Source of the DNA: an uncultured Gammaproteobacteria bacterium
GTDB taxonomy: Bacteria > Pseudomonadota > Gammaproteobacteria > Arenicellales > JAANXG01
Reading direction: 5' to 3'
DNA: 43,123 nucleotides
NCBI GenBank assembly: GCA_945787105.1
Contig: CALZGZ010000131.1
Coordinates: 1 to 43,123, forward strand
The notes beneath the pieces are model-generated. The model saw nothing but the letters and a program-made list of their open reading frames with translations. It made no database searches and was not told the DNA's origin. Of the stretch, positions 1 through 7,635 are shown piece after piece (position 1 is the first letter of the stretch; each line of letters opens with the position of its first letter). A program made the position numbers and the translations under genes.

Positions 1-2
1 AT

Positions 3-1205
3 TCGGTATGTTTTGGTGGCTCAATCACTTTCTCCGGCAGTCGTTCATTCGATCAAGATCCGGATGGGGCACCACCGGACATTCGGAGTTATGCGTGGGA
101 CCTTGGCGACGGCACCAGCATCAGTAACGATAGCGCCGAGATAACACATGTCTTCGCACGCCCGGGAACGTACACCGTTACCTTGACTGTCACGGATAAC
201 GAAGGTGATGAGGATACCGACCTAGTTACGATTACAGTGAACGATCCCGCCTCTGCGGGCTGCGAGGCTTGCGGAGATTGCGCAGGTAAAGTCAGCGAGC
301 TGTCGCTACGTTATATCGGCGCTGAGGAAAGCGTGCATGTGAGCATCATCCAGAAAAAGGACGGTGCTGAGGTCTTCAATGGGCTGGTCGATGCAGGCGT
401 AACCTTCGATATCCGGGGAGTGGACAAACACGGTACGCTTGGCACGGAGATAATTATAAAAGTAAACGGGCGATTTCATACCCGACTCCACACCAGTTGT
501 TCACAACCTATCGGCGCAGGCATGATCGTTGGCGATTTTTTTGTGGCCTCGGGACGTAGCCGTGTCGGCGGCCTGTTCTGTCCCATCGACGTGCCATCGC
601 CGCGTGGAGACGACCCCACTTGCGGCTGCGAGGGCAAGGTGACAGACCTGACGCTTCGCTTCGTGGGGGACGTACCCGCGTCAGTTGAGGTATTAGGGAA
701 ACGGGGCCGTTCACGTGACGTCCTTTTTCAGGGATATATTACCCCCGGTGCGATATTCACTGTGCCCGGACTTCCGTCCGCGCGTAGGGGTTTCGACGGG
801 ACACTGGGTACGGACATTTTCCTGATCGCGAATGGCATGCCGTCGGCAAGGTTTCATACTAGTTGCTCTCAACCCATCGGACCTGGACACCTTAGTGGAA
901 ACTTCGAAGTCGTTGCCGGAGCCAGCCTCAAGGGTGGCCCGCTATGTCCGAAAGCGTGTGTGGACGACGATGATAGCAGCAGCGATGACCGCAAGTCCGG
1001 TGACAGTAAGTCTGGCGACCGCAAGTCCAGTGACAGCTACAGTGGCGGCAAGGACGCCTGCGGCCCCGATAAAGACGATGGCAGCAGCGATGACGGCAAG
1101 TCCAATGATAGCAAGTCGAATGACAGCAAGTCGAAGCTATCGTCCAAGCGGAGGTACAAATCCAAGGAATCGTCCAAGAGCAGGTATCGGCGTTATCATC
1201 GTTGA
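3..1205 (+). CDS. PKD-domain secreted protein with two repeated Cys-rich modules and an Asp/Ser/Lys tail (5' partial)
   Basis: The reading frame is open from the window edge, so the N-terminus is missing; about 400 residues remain. A PKD domain comes first (roughly bases 45-245), with the hallmark WDLGDG and the closing strand PGTYTVTLTVTDNEG. Two copies of a module follow (about 258-590 and 618-955). Each opens with a Cys cluster and GKV-x2-L-x-LR, contains GTLGT and FHTSCSQPIG, and ends in GG-x-[LF]-C. The module resembles one seen next to PKD and adhesin-like domains (DUF7467 as I recall; number unverified). The C-terminal 80 or so residues are low complexity: Asp/Ser/Lys repeats turning into a very basic Arg/Tyr/Ser end. 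This suggests an extracellular adhesion, matrix or surface protein; no enzyme motif is seen. A terminator follows at 1262-1296. Confidence 0.8.
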   Translation, partial: SVCFGGSITFSGSRSFDQDPDGAPPDIRSYAWDLGDGTSISNDSAEITHVFARPGTYTVTLTVTDNEGDEDTDLVTITVNDPASAGCEACGDCAGKVSELSLRYIGAEESVHVSIIQKKDGAEVFNGLVDAGVTFDIRGVDKHGTLGTEIIIKVNGRFHTRLHTSCSQPIGAGMIVGDFFVASGRSRVGGLFCPIDVPSPRGDDPTCGCEGKVTDLTLRFVGDVPASVEVLGKRGRSRDVLFQGYITPGAIFTVPGLPSARRGFDGTLGTDIFLIANGMPSARFHTSCSQPIGPGHLSGNFEVVAGASLKGGPLCPKACVDDDDSSSDDRKSGDSKSGDRKSSDSYSGGKDACGPDKDDGSSDDGKSNDSKSNDSKSKLSSKRRYKSKESSKSRYRRYHR

Positions 1206-1261
1206 TGGGGTAGGCGTTGACTGAGGGTTATCAACAGATCACCTCCTGAATTACCCCACTG

Positions 1262-1296
1262 AAAACCCCCACGGGCTGGATGCTGTGGGGGTTTTT
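1262..1296 (+). terminator. Rho-independent terminator
   Basis: AAAACCCCCAC and GTGGGGGTTTTT form a strong GC hairpin with an A-tract before it and a T-tract after it. It lies 57 bases past the stop of the PKD protein and so ends that transcript. A group II intron fragment begins 6 bases after the T-tract. Confidence 0.9.
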
Positions 1297-1301
1297 ATGT
1301 G

Positions 1302-1480
1302 GTGCGCCCAGCATGGGTGCGGTGTTGGAGGCGGAAGTCCTCCGGTGAGTTGACCTCAGCGAACTAGCGGAGCGCAACTGCGCAAAGGTGACCAAGCGTG
1401 GGAAGGAAGCGTGGAACGACACCGTGAGCCGATGGACAACAACCGGATACCGGGTGGTGCCGTTGGTATTCTGTCAGACT
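1302..1480 (+). mobile_element. 5' fragment of a group II intron ribozyme (class C-like), no reverse transcriptase
   Basis: The segment starts with GTGCGCCCAGCATGGGTGC, the 5' consensus of bacterial group II introns, and continues with recognisable domain I pieces: the GGAGGCGGAAGTCCTCC hairpin, GAACTAGC, CGCAACTGCGCAAAGGTGAC, and GTGAGCCGATGGACAACAACC. The match fades near 1480. No intron-encoded protein ORF and no domain V/VI follow before the next gene, so this is a truncated remnant. Its position just 3' of an intrinsic terminator is the known target preference of class C introns. The identification rests on remembered intron sequences. The 3' boundary is approximate. Bases 1481-1702 show no gene. 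Confidence 0.75.
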
Positions 1481-1702
1481 CTGCCACCAACAGTATTTTT
1501 TGTGCGGGCAACTACTTTAGAGAAACTCGCTGCTCCATGATATTGGTTTAGTGATGGTCGGCGTTATTGATTGTGATTGAAGTCACCGAATTCACGTCTG
1601 GTTTTCGTTAGTATAAGCATTGCAGTGATGTGAGGGGTTGCATTTCATTTAAGGCGGCGAAGAGATTCTTATCTGCATGTATTTCGCAGGCGTGTAGAAG
1701 GA

Positions 1703-3100
1703 ATGGGGTGTCGTATGAGTGGCATTGGACAGCTGAAATCACTTTGGTTAGATCGGGTCATTGACTCCGTCGCAGATCGGGGTCGTGAACTGCTCAATCT
1801 GCGCACCAACGGTAAATCATCCACAAACATTGAGAGGTTATGCCTCGCCTTGTTATCAGAAAATGGAGAGGCTTCCGGAACCGCTTTGGCGTGCGAGGTA
1901 ATCAGAAGTTACAACAACATGGAAGACCACGAGCGAGTCGCGTTCTTCGAAATGCTGGAGGCCAAGTTCGGCCCGGACGAACAGGCGATCATTACAGCAG
2001 CGGACGAGTTCAAGGCTTCAAGAGAGCTGGATGACTACCTCGCTCTCAGCAAGGCAATCGTACCCCCCCGTCAGAATCTGTTCCGCCGAATCAACGTCGC
2101 CCCCAACGGAATTAATGCGATCGTAGGCATGCGTGCCGATTTGCTGCAGATACTTGAGGAGCATCCGCCCCTGAAAGCCGTCGACGCCGATCTCAGACAT
2201 CTATTGACGTCTTGGTTTAACCGAGGGTTTTTGCAACTGCAAAGAATCGATTGGCATAGCTCTGCAACCATTTTAGAGAAACTGATCAACTACGAAAGCG
2301 TTCACGAGATTCAAAGCTGGGCCGATTTGCGGCGCAGGCTTGCTGCTGATCGCCGGTGTTTCGCTTTCTTTCACCCGGCGCTGCCTGAAGAACCTCTCAT
2401 TTTTGTGGAGGCGGCACTGGTTACCGGTATGTCGACTACCATCGCCCCCCTGTTGGATATGGATGCACCGGTTATGGAACCAAAACAAGCCGACAGCGTG
2501 ATTTTTTATTCCATCAACAATTGCCTAGAAGGCTTGAGGGGAATTTCATTCGGTAATTTTCTGATCAAACAGGTGGTTATGGAACTTGCATGGGAATTCC
2601 CCGACTTGAAGCTGTTTTCCACCTTATCCCCAATGCCATTATTTACACGCGCGCTGCGGGATCGAGACGTGTTTAGCAGGCAGCGGCTAAGTTCCATACT
2701 CAAGGAGGATGCAGAGAAACTATGCGCTGCGGCGGATGAAAACGATGTCACACAAGCATTGCCGAAACTACTGGCCGACCCGATTGCCCACAAAGGGCTA
2801 TTGCAGCGCCTGCTTAACCGACTCGGATTGGCGTATATAACTTATGCCAAACGAAACAATATGCCGTACGATCCCGTCGCCTATTTTCATCTTTCCAACG
2901 GCGCCCGTTTGGAACGAATCAACACCTTCGCCAACACCTGTCCCCGGGGATTGAAAGAATCGGCTGGATTAATGGTTAACTACAGGTATATTCCCGAAGA
3001 GTTCGAATCCAATCACGAAGCTTTCATTCACCGCCAAGAGATCCCGTTATCACGTACACTGCTGAAAGATTTTCGAGCCTTGAAGGATTCATGGCATTAG
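1703..3100 (+). CDS. mcd: Malonyl-CoA decarboxylase
   Basis: Converts malonyl-CoA to acetyl-CoA and CO2. The length (465 aa) suits bacterial malonyl-CoA decarboxylase: a helical N-terminal domain followed by a GNAT-fold catalytic domain. Family signatures visible are the run around residues 268-315 ending in FSTLSPMPLF (Ser309 in the catalytic TLSP loop), the HLSNGAR motif with catalytic His396, and the C-terminal SAGLMVNYRY block. Two starts are possible. ATG 1703 directly abuts AAGGA, whereas ATG 1715 lies 12 bases after it and gives MSGIGQLKSLW; 1715 may be the real one. The gene stands alone, with no matABC or mdc partners beside it. Its likely role is turnover of malonyl-CoA or use of malonate. 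Confidence 0.9.
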   Translation: MGCRMSGIGQLKSLWLDRVIDSVADRGRELLNLRTNGKSSTNIERLCLALLSENGEASGTALACEVIRSYNNMEDHERVAFFEMLEAKFGPDEQAIITAADEFKASRELDDYLALSKAIVPPRQNLFRRINVAPNGINAIVGMRADLLQILEEHPPLKAVDADLRHLLTSWFNRGFLQLQRIDWHSSATILEKLINYESVHEIQSWADLRRRLAADRRCFAFFHPALPEEPLIFVEAALVTGMSTTIAPLLDMDAPVMEPKQADSVIFYSINNCLEGLRGISFGNFLIKQVVMELAWEFPDLKLFSTLSPMPLFTRALRDRDVFSRQRLSSILKEDAEKLCAAADENDVTQALPKLLADPIAHKGLLQRLLNRLGLAYITYAKRNNMPYDPVAYFHLSNGARLERINTFANTCPRGLKESAGLMVNYRYIPEEFESNHEAFIHRQEIPLSRTLLKDFRALKDSWH

Positions 3101-3177
3101 CCGGATGAGACGATGTCATGCACGAATACCGTTATAGGCGCAGATTAGCGGGATGGCACTGATGTTCATGTAGACAT

Positions 3178-3687
3178 TTATATCTCGCTTGCTTGCAAGT
3201 AAGATGCCGTGCATCCTGAATATGGACTGCGCTTGATTCTATTGCCTTTCTCGAGAATACGATCCAACGCGCAGGCGGGAACTGCGAACAACCTTGCCAC
3301 CGGCAGCGGTCTTATTATGACCTCAGCAAAGGGCTTGGAAAACAAGCCTTGTGGTGCAAGAAATACATCGCAAAGACCGGCCTCGGTGAACATGCTGGTA
3401 AGCCGTGCGCCGGAGATCTCCTCCTATTCGCTCGAGTAGTCCTCATGTATACGTTTGCGGACACGCCGGACCCAACTAATGAGCGGATTGGCAGGATGTG
3501 GCTCATTGAAAGCGATGGCTTTAAGATGGGTGAGACTTGGATACTCAAGGAAAGCCTCAAATAATGCCGCAATCGAAAATGTTTTGGAGCCATCTACTGT
3601 GCTCGCCGTCGCGCCCGTCGCGGTCTTTTCCAATACGACTGAACTGACTGGAATTACGCGCTCAGGATCCCGCCAGGAAGGCGCACG
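3178..3687 (-). pseudogene. Decayed gene, possibly the C-terminal half of a class I SAM-dependent methyltransferase
   Basis: One minus-strand frame reads as protein-like across about 500 bases but is cut by a single in-frame TAG at 3424-3426. It has no start codon context, and a TAA lies just upstream at 3688-3690. Before the stop it contains FNEPHPANPLISWVRR; after it come GARLTSMFTEAGLCDVFL and PQGLFSKPFAEVI. The pattern 'EP...NPL...W', then 'LT.MF.EAGL.DV', then 'PFAEV' recalls the end of a methyltransferase domain. That assignment is tentative. The rest of the 3101-3822 gap has no convincing gene. Confidence 0.4.
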
Positions 3688-3822
3688 TTAATTGCCAAGT
3701 GCCAGTCGTCTTGAGTGGGAAGATCTGTGGTGACGCGAGGACCGCATCGATTCTCTGCAACAAATGTTCCGGTTATGTTACATTGATTCTCATATTCCTT
3801 TGTAAATCAAGAGGGAAATGCA

Positions 3823-4989
3823 GTGGGCGATGATGAGAACACCCGGATCTTGGGAGAGATCAATAAACTTCTCATTCAGTGTTCCGGAGATAGAGAAATA
3901 TTCGCAGACAAGGTAGAGCACCTTGCGAGCAAATATGGCGATTATGTATATCCCCAACTTATTTTCATTACCGCCCACTTAGAATTCAGTAAACGGACTG
4001 CAAAGAACCACCTGCAAGAAATCTTGCGACACTGGGAGTTTATGCAGAAGAAGCTTAAGCGGGATATTGATTTTCGTGTGGCGCTTCTCGATTACTTCGT
4101 TGGTGTAAATAGAAAGATCAAAAACCCAAAGATCATTGAGATACAAATATTTCAAAAAACGCAGCAAGAGACTTTTGTCGATGAGTTAACCCAACTATAC
4201 AACTATCGTTATTTCGCGCGCGCCTTGAAGGCGGAGGTTTTGCGGTCGCATCGATATAATGCACCGCTAAGTCTAGTAGTCTGTGACGTGGATGATTTTA
4301 AATTTTATAACGATGTCAATGGTCATTTTGCAGGGAATAGCGCCCTGAATAAACTTGCGGTAATTATAAAAAAATCCGTACGCGATGTTGATATAGCTAC
4401 TCGCTATGGCGGTGAGGAATTCGCGTTGATCCTTCCGGAGACAAATAAGGAGGGAGCCTATGTCATATCCGAGAGAATTCGCAAAAGCGTTGAAAGAGGC
4501 AAATTTTCTAAAGGCAAGCTGCAGCCACTCAAACGATTTTCGATCAGCGGCGGGGTGGCTACTTTGGATGTAGATGCGGATACCGCAGAAGAATTGATTA
4601 AAAAAGCCGATCAAGCGTTATATATAGCTAAAAGCCGAGGGAAAAATCAAACTGCTTTATTCGAGCAGGAAAGACGAGACTGCGAGCGCGTTAATACATC
4701 CATTATTGGCCGTTTTCGCTTGGCAACGAGTGTCGGGGACATTTTCGAAGTGCGAAACATCAGTGAGAGCGGTGTGCTGTTCAATTATCCCAAAGGATTT
4801 ACGATTGGGAACATTCTTCAGTTGTCTCTTACACTGCCCAACCGCAAAACACCGCTTACCTGTAAAGCGAAGTTGATGCGTTCTAAGGAAATCACGAAGA
4901 ATAAAGAATACGAATTGGGAGCACGATTTCTTAGTATTCGCGATCCAGACAAGAAGGCCCTGAAACGGTTTCTGCGAAGCATTGGGTAA
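3823..4989 (+). CDS. Diguanylate cyclase: GGDEF domain with C-terminal PilZ domain
   Basis: Makes cyclic di-GMP from two GTP. The N-terminal 110 or so residues are helical, with no recognisable sensor and no membrane segment, so the protein is probably cytoplasmic. The GGDEF domain (about 120-275) has an intact GGEEF signature at residues 196-200 and an RxxD inhibitory site (R187-D190) five residues before it. The C-terminus (about 283-388) is a PilZ domain with RxxxR (R285-R289) and NISESG (312-317), the c-di-GMP-binding residues. The enzyme could therefore be restrained at the I-site and also sense its product through PilZ. It starts at GTG 3823, with GAGGG 7 bases upstream. Base composition is visibly more AT-rich than its neighbours, hinting at acquisition. 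A GEMM-like riboswitch lies 810 bases downstream. Confidence 0.9.
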   Translation: MGDDENTRILGEINKLLIQCSGDREIFADKVEHLASKYGDYVYPQLIFITAHLEFSKRTAKNHLQEILRHWEFMQKKLKRDIDFRVALLDYFVGVNRKIKNPKIIEIQIFQKTQQETFVDELTQLYNYRYFARALKAEVLRSHRYNAPLSLVVCDVDDFKFYNDVNGHFAGNSALNKLAVIIKKSVRDVDIATRYGGEEFALILPETNKEGAYVISERIRKSVERGKFSKGKLQPLKRFSISGGVATLDVDADTAEELIKKADQALYIAKSRGKNQTALFEQERRDCERVNTSIIGRFRLATSVGDIFEVRNISESGVLFNYPKGFTIGNILQLSLTLPNRKTPLTCKAKLMRSKEITKNKEYELGARFLSIRDPDKKALKRFLRSIG

Positions 4990-5131
4990 GGATTGTAAAC
5001 GAAAACCAGCGGCCCGCTTTAGCCGGGGATACCGCGGCTCTAGCTGCGGAAGCGAAAAACCGCGCTCCAATGGAAACGTATCGAATCAACCGCGTTAGCC
5101 CCGCCAGCCGAGTAAGTTAATTGCCAAGATT

Positions 5132-5746
5132 ATGAGTAACAATGTGGGTGGCGATACGGCGATGATCGAGGAGCAACTTCCGCTACCTTTGACCACTGGG
5201 CGGATGTCGCTGGAAAAAACGATAGCGCGACGCCGTAGTGAGCGCAAATTTTCGCCACGACCCTTGACCCGGGAGCACATTGCGCAGCTTTGCTGGGCGG
5301 GGCAAGGAATCACCGCACCGCAGCAAGGATTGCGCTCGGCGCCCTCGGCGGGAGCGCTGTATCCAATTGAACTATACGCCGCCACAGAAGCCAAGGTGGG
5401 GCATTTTCAACCGAATAATATGGTTATAAAACAACATGTTATCGGTGATATTCGCCCACGGCTGCGGCAGCTGGCGGTGAATCAGACGATCATCACCCAA
5501 GCCCCCGTTACGTTCATCATCGCGGCTGCGGTCGCACGCACGGCACGTAAGTACGGCAACAGGGCGGAGCGCTATTGCTTTATGGAAGCCGGACATGTTG
5601 CGCAGAACATGCTGCTTCAGGCCACGGCGCTGCATCTTGGGGCCGTACCAATTGGAGCGTTTGCGGATCGCAAGGTCGCAGCGTTGCTTAAACTGCCCAA
5701 GGGACAGCGGGTACTTTACTTGGTGACGGTTGGTTATTTGCGCTGA
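5132..5746 (+). CDS. SagB/ThcOx-type nitroreductase-family oxidoreductase
   Basis: 204-residue FMN-dependent nitroreductase fold of the SagB/ThcOx subgroup. The N-terminus has the RRRSERKFSPRPLTREHI block that contacts FMN phosphate. Then come the CWAGQGIT and SAPSAGALYP loops, and near the C-terminus EAGHVAQNMLLQA and a GAVPIGAF segment. SagB proteins make azoles in natural-product peptides, but stand-alone members like this are common and mostly uncharacterised. No YcaO, precursor peptide or transporter lies nearby, so azole formation cannot be claimed. ATG 5162 (MIEEQLPLPL) is an alternative start. The 142 bases before the gene hold no other gene. Confidence 0.8.
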   Translation: MSNNVGGDTAMIEEQLPLPLTTGRMSLEKTIARRRSERKFSPRPLTREHIAQLCWAGQGITAPQQGLRSAPSAGALYPIELYAATEAKVGHFQPNNMVIKQHVIGDIRPRLRQLAVNQTIITQAPVTFIIAAAVARTARKYGNRAERYCFMEAGHVAQNMLLQATALHLGAVPIGAFADRKVAALLKLPKGQRVLYLVTVGYLR

Positions 5747-5782
5747 TAGAGATGTAAGCCGCTTCTGCCCTTACGTTTTGTC

Positions 5783-5788
5783 TATACT
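5783..5788 (+). promoter_or_regulatory. Possible -10 box before the riboswitch
   Basis: TATACT fits a sigma-70 -10 element and would start transcription near 5795, just before the GEMM-like aptamer. No good -35 hexamer sits 16-18 bases upstream, so this is tentative. Confidence 0.35.
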
Positions 5789-5798
5789 TAAGTTATTG

Positions 5799-5872
5799 CT
5801 AAGGCCAAACCCGTCGCGAGGCGGGGACGGAAAACTACGGGTCTCGAATTCAACGAGATAGCCGAGTTGCCC
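5799..5872 (+). ncRNA. GEMM-I-like riboswitch aptamer (cyclic di-GMP-I family)
   Basis: The RNA has the class layout. CCAAA is followed by a stem CCCGUC/GGCGGG capped by a GCGA tetraloop, then GGACGGAAAACUACGGG, then a second hairpin GUCUCG/CGAGAU, then UAGCCGAGUUGCC. These match the GEMM-I order 'GGCAAA-stem-GNRA-stem-GACGCAAAGCC...GGGUCU...UAGCCG.GUUGCC'. The GNRA loop and an asymmetric second hairpin fit the known tetraloop/receptor contact. Departures from consensus are G and A in GACGGAAAACU (normally GACGCAAAGCC), and a C where the usual ligand-contacting G precedes CAAA. It lies in the 5' leader of the small lipoprotein gene at 6002. The ligand is probably c-di-GMP or a relative, but it may be altered. 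Confidence 0.75.
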
Positions 5873-5917
5873 GGGATGTTCGGTTCGGTTAAGACGGTTC
5901 AGACCCCGAAGTTCACA

Positions 5918-5987
5918 TGTCCGCGGCGACAACCTTCGTAGCGGGGGAGGCGCAGCAACTGTGCGCGGACAAGTGGCCGCAATTTTT
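5918..5987 (+). promoter_or_regulatory. Candidate expression platform (mutually exclusive hairpins)
   Basis: TGTCCGCG (5918-5925) is an exact complement of CGCGGACA (5964-5971). A competing short hairpin GCGG/CCGC (5965-5968 with 5977-5980) is followed by AATTTTTA, like a weak terminator. Forming the long-range pair would remove the 5' arm of the terminator. This could couple the aptamer to read-through into the gene at 6002. The model comes from base pairing only. Confidence 0.35.
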
Positions 5988-6001
5988 AGTGGGGGTTAAT
6001 C

Positions 6002-6286
6002 ATGACATATCGTAGCGAGCATTCACTCAGGGTGCCGATGTTATTTTTGGTGCTAATGGCATTCATTCAAATCTCAGCCTGTGTGACAACACCGACAACC
6101 TCAAACCCGCAGTTCACATCAACCCATAAGTGGTCTCGAAACATTGATGGAAACTATGTTCACGTGAGTGGACAGGTAATTTCTGAGGAACGGTATGCCC
6201 AGCTCATGGCTGACGAGGTGAACCAACAACTGAGCGGTGCTGCCAAGAAAATAGCGAAGAAATGTAAGCGCAAGATTCGAAATTGA
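6002..6286 (+). CDS. Small putative lipoprotein under GEMM-like riboswitch control
   Basis: 94 residues. A charged N-terminus and a hydrophobic stretch (13-26) lead to the lipobox ISAC with Cys27, so a membrane-anchored lipoprotein with a mature part of about 67 residues is predicted. The mature part is polar and ends in a Lys/Arg-rich tail (KKIAKKCKRKIRN). I recognise no family. The start ATG 6002 has GGGGG 6 bases upstream. The preceding 200-base leader contains the riboswitch aptamer and possible expression platform, so its level should respond to a cyclic dinucleotide. By analogy with other c-di-GMP-controlled exported proteins, a role in the surface or envelope is likely, but that is inference. 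Confidence 0.7.
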   Translation: MTYRSEHSLRVPMLFLVLMAFIQISACVTTPTTSNPQFTSTHKWSRNIDGNYVHVSGQVISEERYAQLMADEVNQQLSGAAKKIAKKCKRKIRN

Positions 6287-6324
6287 GGCATTGCTTCCCA
6301 CTCAGGATCACGTTTGGTGCCGTG

Positions 6325-6346
6325 ACCCTTCGACTGCGCTCAGGGT
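6325..6346 (+). repeat. Short palindromic intergenic repeat
   Basis: ACCCT and AGGGT arms flank TCGACTGCGCTC. The sequence CCTTCGACTGCGCTCAGG is one often met as a dispersed intergenic repeat in bacterial genomes (recollection, not checked). The rest of 6287-6509 shows no gene. Confidence 0.35.
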
Positions 6347-6509
6347 AGGCTACTTGTCTGGTTAAACTGTGCATCACAGGGCAGTTGTAAACAGCGCCGT
6401 AGTTAGACTCTAGGCAGGTAATTCGTATTCATCGATCCAGGTAGATACTCTGCGATGTGTATTTTCACGTTACAATGAGGTCTGCGATCTAAGTCGAGGA
6501 ACTATTCTT

Positions 6510-7313
6510 ATGGAACTCAACGAACTGGCTAGCGTCGACGAAAAATTAAACCGATACCTGCGACTCAATACCTTCCCGGTGAGCGTAAAGTTTTTGGCAA
6601 GCTGGGATGAGATGCCCGAGCGAGCGAAGCGCCCGTACCGAGACATGAATAACCGCTTCACGACGTGTCAGGCGATTTCGATGTCCCGCCGATTCGGTTG
6701 GGTGCTCGCCCTCGGACGCGAGGATAGCAGTTGCGTGCTCGGCGCCATGGCGCTGGGGCTTGAAAAGCAACTGTCCCACTACAAACAGGGCAACCTGTGT
6801 GTCGATCTATATACTGAAAATCTCGAGGCTGGCCGACTCAGCGAAGAGAGTGTACCGAGGCTTCCCGAGGGCAAGTACGTGGGCGTGGTATTCGCACCTC
6901 TGAACCGAACGACCTTTGAGCCTGATTCCATCGTAATATACGCGAACAGCGCCCAGATAATGCGCCTGGGCCAAGCGTATTTGTGGAAACGCGGCGGTAC
7001 ACTCAACAGCGAGTTCCGCGGCCGTATTGACTGCGCCGATGTCGCTATCGCGCCGGTGATCACCGGACAGCCGCAAATGATTGTTCCGTGCACCGGTGAT
7101 CGTATCTTTGGTCAAGTGCAGGACCATGAGGTGGCGTTCAGCTTTCCATTCTCATTGGTGGAGGACATCATTGATGGTCTCGAAGCAACCCATAAGGCGG
7201 GCGCAGCGCGGTATCCGGTTACCAACTGGTTGAACTACACCGGAGGGTTCCCAATGTCCTACGACAAATACCGCGAAATGCTCGATCACAATGACGAAAA
7301 AAACGACCGCTGA
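6510..7313 (+). CDS. DUF169-family protein
   Basis: 267 residues that match the DUF169 pattern: the N-terminal block with PVSVKFL, the TTCQAISMSRRFGW segment with a conserved Cys, CVLGAMALGL, and a C-terminal PVTNWLNYTGGFP. DUF169 proteins are widespread in anaerobes and in environmental Proteobacteria, and their biochemical role is unknown. The spaced Cys residues could bind a metal or cofactor, but this is unproven. The start ATG 6510 is 13 bases after GAGGAA. It has no operon partner; the next gene, panE, is 322 bases away. Confidence 0.8.
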   Translation: MELNELASVDEKLNRYLRLNTFPVSVKFLASWDEMPERAKRPYRDMNNRFTTCQAISMSRRFGWVLALGREDSSCVLGAMALGLEKQLSHYKQGNLCVDLYTENLEAGRLSEESVPRLPEGKYVGVVFAPLNRTTFEPDSIVIYANSAQIMRLGQAYLWKRGGTLNSEFRGRIDCADVAIAPVITGQPQMIVPCTGDRIFGQVQDHEVAFSFPFSLVEDIIDGLEATHKAGAARYPVTNWLNYTGGFPMSYDKYREMLDHNDEKNDR

Positions 7314-7635
7314 GTTGGTTTTTGTGATGGCTGCTGACACGGCGCCAGGCTTGAGCTGCGCACTCACATGCCGGGCGTCTGGCTGATGCGGCCCGCGCAG
7401 TGTGGGCATATGGGGTGAAAAAGCTTTAGATTTCAGCGACACCAATTATAGTTGTCATGCCGACAAACGCAGCGCGGTCCGTCCTGCGCGTAGTCGCAGG
7501 GCCGGACCTGAGCGCAGTTTCGCTGCAGTTCCTGCTGTGCGGGGACAAGGCGGGGACACGGCGGGGACAAGCACAGGAACGGATCGTAACCTATTCTGCG
7601 CCCATATACTTACGCAAGGTGGTTGGTAGAGTTAG
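7314..7635 (+). other. Intergenic region with a repeat-element core, no gene
   Basis: No credible gene is seen. Bases 7530-7600 share TGCTGTGCGGGGACAAG and GC-rich surroundings with the repeat element at 8703-9041, but I cannot find its terminal inverted repeats here, so this looks like a fragment. Confidence 0.5.
7539..7571 (+). repeat. Tandem 11-bp repeat (three units)
   Basis: Three consecutive units GCGGGGACAAG, GCGGGGACACG and GCGGGGACAAG. The same unit is repeated at 8785-8827. Confidence 0.8.

Noticed and set aside
832-1224. Second frame through the PKD protein tail
   Set aside because: Arises from the repetitive codons of the tail; the frame with the PKD domain is the real one.
5132-5746. 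Azole-forming RiPP cluster around the SagB-like protein
   Set aside because: No YcaO protein, precursor peptide or exporter in the neighbourhood.
7599-7619. Possible repeat-element terminus before panE
   Set aside because: Only about 14 of 21 bases agree and the orientation is wrong for closing an element.
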